Part shown: in pieces, positions 6,295-14,029 of the stretch
Layout of the letters: the number at the start of each line of letters is the position of its first letter
Numbering within the stretch: position 1 is the stretch's first letter
Assembly (NCBI GenBank): GCA_900316305.1
Contig: ONCM01000030.1
Span: 1 to 34,163 of the forward strand
Direction: 5' to 3'
DNA from: an uncultured Bacteroidales bacterium
GTDB lineage: Bacteria; Bacteroidota; Bacteroidia; Bacteroidales; WCHB1-69
DNA length: 34,163 nucleotides
Notes under the pieces: model-generated
Told to the model about the DNA's origin: nothing
Seen by the model: only the letters and a program-made list of their open reading frames with translations
Databases searched by the model: none
Translations under genes and position numbers: made by a program

Positions 6295-8082
6295 ATGAAG
6301 CATATACGGAACTTCTGCATCATCGCCCATATTGACCACGGTAAGAGCACGTTGGCCGACCGTTTGTTGCAATATACCAAGACTGTGAACGACCGCGATT
6401 TCCAGAACCAGGTGCTCGACGACATGGATCTGGAGCGCGAACGCGGCATCACCATCAAGAGTCACGCCATCCAAATGGACTACGTGTACAAGGGGGAGAA
6501 GTACGTTCTCAACCTGATCGACACTCCAGGTCACGTGGACTTTTCCTACGAGGTGTCTCGTTCCATCGCGGCGTGCGAGGGAGCGCTGTTGCTCGTGGAC
6601 GCCACGCAAGGTGTTCAGGCTCAGACCATTTCGAACCTCTATCAGGCTATCGACAACGATTTGGAGATTATCCCCGTCATCAACAAGATGGACATGCCCG
6701 CGGCGATGCCCGAAGAGGTGAAGGACCAGATTGTGGATTTGATTGGTTGTGATGCCAGCGACATCATCGAGGCTTCCGGCAAGACGGGTCAGGGAGTGGA
6801 GCAGATTCTGGAGGCTATCATCGAGCGCATTCCCGCGCCCAAAGGCGACCCCGATGCACCGCTGCAGGCCCTCATTTTCGACTCCATCTTCAACTCCTTC
6901 CGCGGCATCATCGCCTATTTCCGAATCTTCAACGGTACCATCAGCACCCACGATATGGTGAAGTTCTTCGCCACCAAACACGAGTATGACGCCGACGAAA
7001 TCGGCATCCTCAAGATGGACCGCGTGCCCAAAGATGTGCTGTCGGCGGGCGATGTGGGCTACCTCATCACCGGCATCAAGACCTCTACGGAGGTGAAGGT
7101 CGGCGATACCATCACGCACGTGGAAAATCCCTGCGAAACCGCCATCGAAGGTTTCCAAGAGGTGAAACCGATGCTGTTTGCCGGTATTTACCCCACCGAA
7201 GCCGACCAGTATGAGGAATTGCGTGCTTCTCTCGAAAAATTGCAGCTCAACGACGCTTCGTTGACGTTCGTTCCGGAATCGTCATTAGCCTTGGGATTCG
7301 GCTTCCGTTGCGGCTTCCTTGGACTGCTGCACATGGAGATCATCCAAGAGCGTCTGGATCGCGAGTTCGACCAGGATGTGATTGCCACGGTGCCGAATGT
7401 CTCGTATAAAGTGCTGACTACCAAGAAACAGTGGTTGGATGTCTATAACCCGTCAGGAATGCCGGCACCCAACGAAATCGACCATGTAGAGGAACCGTAC
7501 ATTCGTGCCCAGATCATCACCAAGGACGACTACATCGGCCCCGTCATCAAGCTTTGCATCGACAAGCGCGGCACCTTGATCAACCAAATGTATGTGGCCG
7601 CCAATCGTGTGGAACTTACCTTTGATCTGCCGCTCGGCGAAATCGTCTTCGACTTTTACGACAAGCTGAAGAGCATCTCCAAAGGTTATGCCTCTTTCGA
7701 TTACCATATCACTGACTACAAGCCGGCGCACCTCGTGAAGCTGGATATCCTGTTCAATGGTGAATCAGTGGATGCGTTGTCGGCGTTGATTCACGTGGAC
7801 AATGCCTACACCTTCGGACGCCGTATCTGCGAGAAACTCAAGGAGTTGATCCCGCGTCAGCAGTTCGACATCGCTATCCAGGCCGCTATCGGATCCAAGA
7901 TTATCGCCCGCGAAACGGTCAAGCAGGTGCGTAAGGATGTGACGGCCAAGTGTTACGGCGGCGATATCACCCGTAAGCGCAAGCTGTTGGAGAAGCAGAA
8001 GAAGGGTAAAAAGCGTATGCGTCAGGTCGGTAATGTAGAAGTGCCGCAGTCGGCGTTCTTGGCGGTGCTGAAACTGGATTAA
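6295..8082 (+). CDS. lepA: Elongation factor 4 (LepA), ribosome-associated GTPase
   Basis: 595 residues, the standard length. The G domain shows the P-loop AHIDHGKST (11-19), DTPGH (76-80) and NKMD (130-133). The LepA-specific C-terminal domain is present, including [20 protein letters not shown], and the protein ends in [19 protein letters not shown] as is usual. EF4 binds the ribosome in the GTP state and is thought to aid ribosome assembly or back-translocation under stress; it acts in the cytoplasm and at the membrane. The start at ATG 6295 is fixed by the conserved [16 protein letters not shown] opening. It may be co-transcribed with ribBA, since 84 bp of repeats and no terminator lie between them. 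Its TAA stop is itself part of a repeat array. Confidence 0.98.
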   Translation: MKHIRNFCIIAHIDHGKSTLADRLLQYTKTVNDRDFQNQVLDDMDLERERGITIKSHAIQMDYVYKGEKYVLNLIDTPGHVDFSYEVSRSIAACEGALLLVDATQGVQAQTISNLYQAIDNDLEIIPVINKMDMPAAMPEEVKDQIVDLIGCDASDIIEASGKTGQGVEQILEAIIERIPAPKGDPDAPLQALIFDSIFNSFRGIIAYFRIFNGTISTHDMVKFFATKHEYDADEIGILKMDRVPKDVLSAGDVGYLITGIKTSTEVKVGDTITHVENPCETAIEGFQEVKPMLFAGIYPTEADQYEELRASLEKLQLNDASLTFVPESSLALGFGFRCGFLGLLHMEIIQERLDREFDQDVIATVPNVSYKVLTTKKQWLDVYNPSGMPAPNEIDHVEEPYIRAQIITKDDYIGPVIKLCIDKRGTLINQMYVAANRVELTFDLPLGEIVFDFYDKLKSISKGYASFDYHITDYKPAHLVKLDILFNGESVDALSALIHVDNAYTFGRRICEKLKELIPRQQFDIAIQAAIGSKIIARETVKQVRKDVTAKCYGGDITRKRKLLEKQKKGKKRMRQVGNVEVPQSAFLAVLKLD

Positions 8083-8114
8083 TGTAGAATGAAGAATGTA
8101 GAATGAAGAATAAA
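8080..8114 (+). repeat. Heptamer array GAATGWA (5 copies) overlapping the lepA stop
   Basis: Units TAATGTA, GAATGAA, GAATGTA, GAATGAA, GAATAAA; the lepA TAA (8080-8082) is the first triplet. A closely related array lies at 13949-13983. Confidence 0.8.
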
Positions 8115-8190
8115 AAAACATCATTCTGTCATTAAACTATATTTAAAATATTTTGTCAATAACGCATTGTTGTCTTTTTATTAGAATCAA

Positions 8191-10842
8191 ATGATATTGA
8201 AGGATCTTCCCAAGAAAATAAATTTTTTGAGAATGTGTATGCTGGTGGCGGTGATGCTGCTGGCCATTTGTGGTATTGCGCAGCCGCCTCCCGGTGGTTT
8301 TCCGGGTGGTGGAAGACCTCCTGGAGGATTTCCCGGTCGTCCCCCCGGTGACCGTGGCGGTTGGAATCAGCAGATGCCCCAACAGACCCCTCAGGTGAAG
8401 CCGAAGAAGAAGGTGCGTGAAGGTTCTACTTTCAAGGTGGTGGGTCTCTTGCGCGACTCCATCGCCGGAACTCCATTGGCTTACGCCAATGTGGCCGTGC
8501 TTGATGCGGAGGACTCCATGCTCATCAAGGGCACGTCGGCCAACAGCAACGGATACTTCGAACTCGACGGTATTCCGTTGGGAGCATGTATTTTGCGTAT
8601 CTGGACCTTCAACTACACCCCGAAACACGTTCCCTTCACGGTGAAAAATAACACCAATTTGGATGTTATCAAGTTGATGCCCATCTCCACCACGCTTAAC
8701 GAGGTGACTATCAAGTCGGAGAAGCCTTTGTATGCCCAGGACGGCGAGAAACTCATCTACAATGTTAGCGAGGATGCCTCTATCCAGACGGGTACCACCG
8801 AGGATGCGTTGCAGAATGCGCCCGGTGTGGAGGTCGATGTGGAAGGCAACATCACCCTGCGCGGCGTGTCGAGCGTGGAGATCTGGATTAATGACAAACC
8901 CTCCAAACTTACGGAGGAGAACCTCAAGACCTACCTGCAGACGCTGCCGGCCAACGCATTGGAGCGCATCGAGGCCATCACCAACCCGTCGGCGAAGTAC
9001 GCCACGGATGCAGAAGCGGTGATCAACATCGTCACCTCCGCGCACGTGAAGAGCAACCACTTCGTCAGCTTTGGTATCAACGGTTCCAACCAGCCGTTCA
9101 TCTCACCATGGGTCAGCTACATGTGGACGAAGGAACAGCTGAGTATAAACTTCTTCCTTTCAGGACGTTACAATGCCCGCCGCAATACCGATGAGACGAC
9201 CTCCTACCAGCGCCGTGATGCGGAAACGGAGGGCGATTACGACACCACTTGGTCGGCTCAGACCTCCCAGATAGATATTAATCGTCGGGCCAGTGGAAAC
9301 TTTTTCCTCGGCATCAACTACGAAATTGACACCACCAGTGAGATTTCCTTCGATGCCGGCGGATTTTACAACTACAATGCCACCGGCCTGACCAAGGCTG
9401 AGGACCAGACCTACTACGATGTCTATGAGGAGGAACCGTATGATCAGAACTTAATTGATACGACATACAGCAAGACTAAAGGACAGTCCATTTTTACCCA
9501 TGCGGGGGTCGATTACACCAAAAAGTTCGACAAAAAAGGTCATAATCTGCGCCTCAGTTTGAACACGCGTTTCAATCATAATGCCAGCGACCAGTGGTAT
9601 AACCGTTACTACGATACCTATTACGACCTTGACGAGCACCGTTACCTGCTGACACGCAACTATGGTTTCGGAGGCAGCTTGGATGCCCGCTACAACCGTC
9701 CCTACAGCGAGAATGGGGAGATGAGTTACGGTCTTCGCGTCGATCAGTCTTCCATGAACAACGATTACAAACGCTACAACGACACCATCGGCGTGTTGGT
9801 GGATACGTTGCGTACCTACCACTTCAACGGGAGCTCGACCAACGTCAACGGCGACGTGAACTGGACGCACCGTTGGGGCGGTTTTACCCTCAGCACAGGC
9901 TTGGGTCTTGGAATCTTACGTGACGCCTACGAGTACATCAGCGATATGCCGTTTGCGGATGCCGGCGCGCCCATTTACTTTTCGGCACGCCCCTCCATTC
10001 ACCTTTCCTATCGCACCGAAAGCATGCACAACTTCAAACTCAACTACTCCATGCGTATGCTCCATCCGAGCGAGGAGCAGGTGAGCACCTATCGCCGATA
10101 CGGCGACAACAGCTATTCCACAGGTAATCCGGGGGTGAAGAGCGGTTTCACGCACAGCATGGAGGCCGGCTGGCAGAAATATTTCAACAAGTTTGGCAAT
10201 GTCGGCGTGGAACTGTACGGACGTATGAGCACGAACGAGATCAGCTCGCTGACCGACTCCAAATACGATGAGTTCTTGGACCGTGTGATCAGCTACTCCA
10301 CGCCTTACAATCTCGGTTCCTCGTGGCGTTACGGTGCGTCGTTGAACGCCACCTACCGTCCGACCGGCTTCATCAACCTGCGTCTCTATGCTAACGTCTA
10401 TGATTACGGTTACAAGATGGCTTATCTACGTGACGGCGAGATGCAATACGACCAGCGTGACAAATGGTCATGGAGTGTGCGTTTGAACTTCTGGGCGAAA
10501 GCCTTCGACTGGTTGCAGTTCACCGCTTCCGGATTCTACAACTCCCCGACGCTCAGTCTGATGAGCGAGCGCAAAGCCCGTTACGCGCTGAATTTCGGTC
10601 TGCGCAGCGACCTCTTCAAACGCAAGCTGTCCATCTACGTCAACGTGCAGGATATCTTCAACTGGGGCGCCAAATACGGTTCCGGTTCCGAGAACACGAA
10701 CCCTTACTACCTGAGCAACAGCACCAACAAGACGCTGAACAGCCGATACATTGCGGCCGGCATCACCTTGCGTTTCGGCAAGATGGAGTTGGAGAAGAAG
10801 GTACAGGAAGGGGAGAGTTCAGGAGGAGACTCCGTTGAATAA
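8191..10842 (+). CDS. TonB-dependent-receptor-like outer-membrane beta-barrel protein
   Basis: 883 residues. A signal peptide (about 1-31, core MLVAVMLLAICGIAQ) is followed by a Pro/Gly-rich linker (about 31-70, GGFPGGGRPPGGFPGRPPGD). Next comes a carboxypeptidase-regulatory-like beta-sandwich (about 80-160, with 'TPLAYANVAVLDAEDS' and 'GTSANSNGYFELDGIPLG'), then a plug-like region (LQNAPGVEVDVEGNITLRGV). From about residue 270 there is a long barrel of alternating aromatic strands (for example YRPTGFINLRLYANVYDYGY). The C-terminus ends in a barrel-type strand (YIAAGITLRFGKME) and a short acidic tail. This is the order of the Bacteroidota OMP beta-barrel family (PF14905-like). Substrate unknown; no SusD partner is adjacent. 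The gene is isolated on its strand, convergent with the next gene. A weaker start at the downstream ATG near residue 15 would still give a signal peptide. Confidence 0.9.
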   Translation: MILKDLPKKINFLRMCMLVAVMLLAICGIAQPPPGGFPGGGRPPGGFPGRPPGDRGGWNQQMPQQTPQVKPKKKVREGSTFKVVGLLRDSIAGTPLAYANVAVLDAEDSMLIKGTSANSNGYFELDGIPLGACILRIWTFNYTPKHVPFTVKNNTNLDVIKLMPISTTLNEVTIKSEKPLYAQDGEKLIYNVSEDASIQTGTTEDALQNAPGVEVDVEGNITLRGVSSVEIWINDKPSKLTEENLKTYLQTLPANALERIEAITNPSAKYATDAEAVINIVTSAHVKSNHFVSFGINGSNQPFISPWVSYMWTKEQLSINFFLSGRYNARRNTDETTSYQRRDAETEGDYDTTWSAQTSQIDINRRASGNFFLGINYEIDTTSEISFDAGGFYNYNATGLTKAEDQTYYDVYEEEPYDQNLIDTTYSKTKGQSIFTHAGVDYTKKFDKKGHNLRLSLNTRFNHNASDQWYNRYYDTYYDLDEHRYLLTRNYGFGGSLDARYNRPYSENGEMSYGLRVDQSSMNNDYKRYNDTIGVLVDTLRTYHFNGSSTNVNGDVNWTHRWGGFTLSTGLGLGILRDAYEYISDMPFADAGAPIYFSARPSIHLSYRTESMHNFKLNYSMRMLHPSEEQVSTYRRYGDNSYSTGNPGVKSGFTHSMEAGWQKYFNKFGNVGVELYGRMSTNEISSLTDSKYDEFLDRVISYSTPYNLGSSWRYGASLNATYRPTGFINLRLYANVYDYGYKMAYLRDGEMQYDQRDKWSWSVRLNFWAKAFDWLQFTASGFYNSPTLSLMSERKARYALNFGLRSDLFKRKLSIYVNVQDIFNWGAKYGSGSENTNPYYLSNSTNKTLNSRYIAAGITLRFGKMELEKKVQEGESSGGDSVE

Positions 10843-10843
10843 T

Positions 10844-10871
10844 GATGAATTATGAATGATGAATTATGAAT
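10844..10871 (+). repeat. Heptamer array (GATGAAT/TATGAAT, 4 copies) behind the receptor gene
   Basis: Units GATGAAT, TATGAAT, GATGAAT, TATGAAT begin 2 bases after the TAA stop (10840-10842). Confidence 0.75.
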
Positions 10872-10872
10872 A

Positions 10873-10897
10873 AAGGGCTGTCGGAATGGCAGCCCTT
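10873..10897. terminator. Stem-loop between convergent genes, probable bidirectional terminator
   Basis: AAGGGCTG (10873-10880) pairs perfectly with CAGCCCTT (10890-10897) across a 9-nt loop, between the forward receptor gene and the reverse DUF5723 gene. T-tracts are short on both sides, so efficiency is uncertain. Confidence 0.6.
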
Positions 10898-10922
10898 CGT
10901 TCTATAGGATAGTGAGTTTCAG

Positions 10923-12350
10923 TTATTCTTGTTTTTTGGGTTTCTTCTTTACCAGCTCTTTCATGTGGCCCCAGTTGAAGACCAGTCCAGCGGTGGCCGT
11001 CAGACGGGAGCAGTTTCGATAATTGAGGGCCGAGATGAGGTTCTGGGTTCCGAAATAGATGTTCAGGTAGCCCAAATTGAAGCCGAGACCGATGCCGAGG
11101 TTGTCGAACGAGCGTCGTTGCATGGTGTAGGCCACGCATACGTCAATCATGTTGAAGAAGCAACCGTCATAGGCGATGGTCAGGGAAGGTTGCACATAGT
11201 GGCTGGCGAAACGGAGCTGTGCGGCCGCGCTGACCCGTTGACCTTTGGCAAACTCATAGTCAGCCTGTAACGCCACACGTGCCGGAATGGGAGCGACATA
11301 GCCGTCCGTTGCGTGCACGTCCAACGGGAAATAGTAGGCCAGCGTATCCAAAAGCTCTTGGGCGTTGCCGCCGTCAATCAGAACTTGGAGTTCCTCTTCG
11401 GTCAGGCCCGAGAAAACCAACGATCCGTCATTGTAGTAAGGCCCGGCATCATTCAGCTGACTGGTCATTTCCGTGGCGGAAGATTTCCAGAAGATAAAGC
11501 CTAAATCCATGGCGCTGAACGAAAGGTTGAGCTCAGGAATCGGTCGGTAGGAAAGACCCAGATCGATTCCGAATCCCGGATTCTTGAACAGGTTGGCTGT
11601 GATGGCTTTTGCATTCATGTCCGTCTCGAAGGAAAAGCCGTGCTCGCGGTCGAAGGTCATGGAGAAGGGGACGATGGCGGCGGCTTTGATTAGTGCGTCG
11701 TACTGCATGGTGAGCTCGTAGCTGTCAGGATCGGTGTAGAGTAGGGCAGAGAGCCTTTCGGTGCGGAGGTTGGCCAGTCCCATCAACAATTTTGGACGGA
11801 CGCCCCACGACCACTCTTCGTTGACCTCGTGACGGAAGCTGATGCCCAATTCCTGGTAAGCATTGATGTTCGCGCACAGGTTGATGTTGGCCGGATCGTC
11901 CACGTAGGCCATATTGCCCAGAACCGGAAGTCCGAACAGGTCTTTGGAGTAACGGATATCCCCGTTGATCCGCAGCCGGTGGTCCATCGTGATGAAGAAC
12001 TTCTTGCCGGCGCGGAACCCGAATCCCCACAATTCCATAGAGGCGTTGAAACCCAATAAGTTGTTTTTAGACAGCTTGTTGACAAACTTGTTGGCGGTGA
12101 TGGTGACAGGATAGCCATCAGCGTTTGTCTCAAAGAGGTTGTTGTAGCGGATGGGACCGAAGTTGAAACCGACGTGAATCTGTCCGGTTGGAAGACTGAC
12201 ATAGCCATCATAAATGGTGGAACAGGAGGGATTGTCGAAATTCTGAAAAGGGTTGATCTGCATGAAGCTGGTAATGTCCGGCGTTTGTCCTTTTGCCGTG
12301 AATCCAATACCTAAACCAATGATTATCAATAAGGTAAAAAATCTTCTCAT
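10923..12350 (-). CDS. DUF5723 family outer-membrane beta-barrel protein
   Basis: 475 residues. The signal peptide MRRFFTLLIIIGLGIGFTAKG is followed by QTPDITSFMQINPFQNFDNP, a start typical of DUF5723 proteins. Alternating hydrophobic and polar strands rich in Tyr, Phe and Asn follow, with patterns such as GFRAGKKFFITMDHRLRING and LSYRPIPELNLSFSAMDLGF, so a membrane barrel of the FadL/PorP-like class is likely. The C-terminus has RSFDNLGIGLGFNLGYLNIY and then VFNWGHMKELVKKKPKKQE. Function unknown; DUF5723 proteins are predicted barrel proteins of Bacteroidota. It starts 12 bases after the upstream lipoprotein gene, so the pair is one transcript and may form an outer-membrane barrel plus lipoprotein partner. 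Confidence 0.85.
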   Translation of the reverse strand: MRRFFTLLIIIGLGIGFTAKGQTPDITSFMQINPFQNFDNPSCSTIYDGYVSLPTGQIHVGFNFGPIRYNNLFETNADGYPVTITANKFVNKLSKNNLLGFNASMELWGFGFRAGKKFFITMDHRLRINGDIRYSKDLFGLPVLGNMAYVDDPANINLCANINAYQELGISFRHEVNEEWSWGVRPKLLMGLANLRTERLSALLYTDPDSYELTMQYDALIKAAAIVPFSMTFDREHGFSFETDMNAKAITANLFKNPGFGIDLGLSYRPIPELNLSFSAMDLGFIFWKSSATEMTSQLNDAGPYYNDGSLVFSGLTEEELQVLIDGGNAQELLDTLAYYFPLDVHATDGYVAPIPARVALQADYEFAKGQRVSAAAQLRFASHYVQPSLTIAYDGCFFNMIDVCVAYTMQRRSFDNLGIGLGFNLGYLNIYFGTQNLISALNYRNCSRLTATAGLVFNWGHMKELVKKKPKKQE

Positions 12351-12362
12351 AGCGGTGGTTTT

Positions 12363-13928
12363 TTAGTTATTGATACTGACTAAACTGTTTACATCCATAT
12401 TGAAGCGGGCACCAAGCTCCACGCGTAATTTCTGGTCAGCGCAGATGGCGGCCGGTTTGCCTTCCGTGTCGAGCATCGCCCTCACGATGATTTTATCGCA
12501 GTTGAGCAGCCGTTGCACCTCCTCCAGATTGTCTTTTTCGACATAGAGCTCTGTCAGCCGTTCCACGCCATTCACGGCGCAGAGTACCGGCTGGTATTGG
12601 GTAAAGAGACTGTCTTTGACGGTATGGGTCTGTGAATCATAGAAGTAGGCTTGTGCGGCGAAGGTCAGCGGAAGTCCGTTGTGGATGCCGAGTCGCAGCA
12701 GGATGTTGGAGAAGCCGTTCACGTCGGGGATTTCGATGTGGCCCATATCGAGGGTGTCGCAGAAGGTCAGGTGGTCAACTCGCATTTTGATCGGCAGGGT
12801 AACCTTGAAGCGCATCTGGATGATCTGATCCTCGTTGATGACCAGTATAGGACCGGCCATACCGCTGGTGTTGACGGCGGCCTCACCGCTGAGATTGAAG
12901 GATTGGATATTCGGAGTGATCGTGATGTGGGAGGCGATGGGGAACGGTACATCGGTGTAAGTTCCCGTGTTGGCCGGCAGCCACACGGTGGTCGGAGTGC
13001 TGGCGAGCAGTGAGGAAGTGATGCCGGGACCGTTCAGGGAGGCTTCGTTTAGATCGACCTTCGCATCCACAGGGAAGGTGTTCATGATCTCCAATGCAAT
13101 GATGGGATCCAAAATTTCGATGGAGCCTGCAAGATGTTCGGCGAGGTATTCGAGGTTGAGATTCGTGTTTAAATCCAACGGCAACTCTATAGTGGCGAAT
13201 TTTCCCCTGATCTCATGGAAACCGATGTTTTGGAGACTGGCATCGTAGTTGAAGACGAGCTGCTCGGGGAGCGGGGATCCGTCGGAGGTGTAAGCCACCT
13301 CAAAGGAGATTTCGATGGAGTTGTTCGTGGGCGTGAGGATGTAATTGGCGATGTTGAGGGACAGTTCGTAATGGCCACCCGTGGAGACTGCCTCCAAATG
13401 GAACGGCAGGCCGTCGCCCGAGTGCAATTGGGGACAGCCGACGGTCACGCTGACCTCGTGGGTGAGGTTGTAGTCGATGCTCAAGGAGAGCAATCCGGAC
13501 TTCAGCGTGGCGCTTGACACCAGAACCTCATCATCAGGGAACGAAACTTCGATCGTGTCCTTGTAAAGCGACAGATTCGTGCCCTCGCTGATGGGCAACT
13601 CGAAGGTCGGGAACGTCAGTCCGCCCGAAAAATGGACTTCCTCCAGAAGATCGTTCATAAACTTGGACGCTGACAGCAGCGAATCTTTAGAAAACGAATA
13701 CTCGATCTGCAGCACACCGTCCTCTCCCGTGGTCAGGTGGTCGGGAGTGTCGGTCATCGCCAGAATATCGCCGATGGTATAGGAGGCGTTCACCAACGGA
13801 ATGCCCCAAGTTCCCTCCGCGTCGATGGATTCGAGCTGTGAGAAATCGAAATTGTGTTTGTCAAAACAGGCCGTCAGCAGCGCCGCCGACAGCAATAAGG
13901 CTATAATTATTTTATTGTTCTTCATCAT
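12363..13928 (-). CDS. Large surface or periplasmic lipoprotein of unknown function
   Basis: 521 residues from ATG 13928. A further in-frame ATG 15 bases upstream would fall in the promoter, so the MMKNNKIIIALLLSAALLTAC start is preferred. The lipobox is LTAC, with Cys at about residue 21. The mature protein is all-beta in appearance and built of repeated sandwich-like segments, for example a strand pattern around FPTFELPISEGTNLSLYKDT and later FPIASHITITPNIQSFNLSG. I do not recognise a named domain. It is the first gene of the pair with the DUF5723 barrel and has its own TATCTTTG promoter. It is probably a cell-envelope partner of the barrel. Confidence 0.8.
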   Translation of the reverse strand: MMKNNKIIIALLLSAALLTACFDKHNFDFSQLESIDAEGTWGIPLVNASYTIGDILAMTDTPDHLTTGEDGVLQIEYSFSKDSLLSASKFMNDLLEEVHFSGGLTFPTFELPISEGTNLSLYKDTIEVSFPDDEVLVSSATLKSGLLSLSIDYNLTHEVSVTVGCPQLHSGDGLPFHLEAVSTGGHYELSLNIANYILTPTNNSIEISFEVAYTSDGSPLPEQLVFNYDASLQNIGFHEIRGKFATIELPLDLNTNLNLEYLAEHLAGSIEILDPIIALEIMNTFPVDAKVDLNEASLNGPGITSSLLASTPTTVWLPANTGTYTDVPFPIASHITITPNIQSFNLSGEAAVNTSGMAGPILVINEDQIIQMRFKVTLPIKMRVDHLTFCDTLDMGHIEIPDVNGFSNILLRLGIHNGLPLTFAAQAYFYDSQTHTVKDSLFTQYQPVLCAVNGVERLTELYVEKDNLEEVQRLLNCDKIIVRAMLDTEGKPAAICADQKLRVELGARFNMDVNSLVSINN

Positions 13929-13932
13929 GCGG

Positions 13933-13963
13933 CAAAGATACAAAAAAATAATGTAGAATGAAA
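13933..13963 (-). promoter_or_regulatory. Promoter TTTC-N19-TATCTTTG of the lipoprotein/DUF5723 pair
   Basis: Read on the reverse strand, TATCTTTG (13940-13933) is an exact -7 box, with TTTC (13963-13960) 19 bp upstream, one mismatch from TTTG. The ATG at 13928 begins only 4 bases after the box, so the transcript would begin at or next to the start codon. Confidence 0.65.
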
Positions 13964-13983
13964 AATGAAGAATGTAGAATGTA
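13949..13983 (-). repeat. Heptamer array GAATGWA (5 copies)
   Basis: On the forward strand the units are TAATGTA, GAATGAA, AAATGAA, GAATGTA, GAATGTA. It is the same family as 8080-8114 and overlaps the -33 region of the lipoprotein promoter. Confidence 0.8.
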
Positions 13984-13998
13984 GCGAGTTCCTCAGCA

Positions 13999-14029
13999 AC
14001 TGCTAACTACTAACTACTAACTGCTAACT
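13999..14029 (-). repeat. Heptamer array ACTRCTA, second exact copy of the 31-bp string
   Basis: Identical over 31 bp to 6224-6254. On the reverse strand it begins at the last base of the TAA stop of the gene at 14029-16098. Confidence 0.85.

Noticed and set aside
6235-7158. Reverse open frame of 307 codons opposite lepA
   Set aside because: Antisense shadow; lepA is unambiguous.
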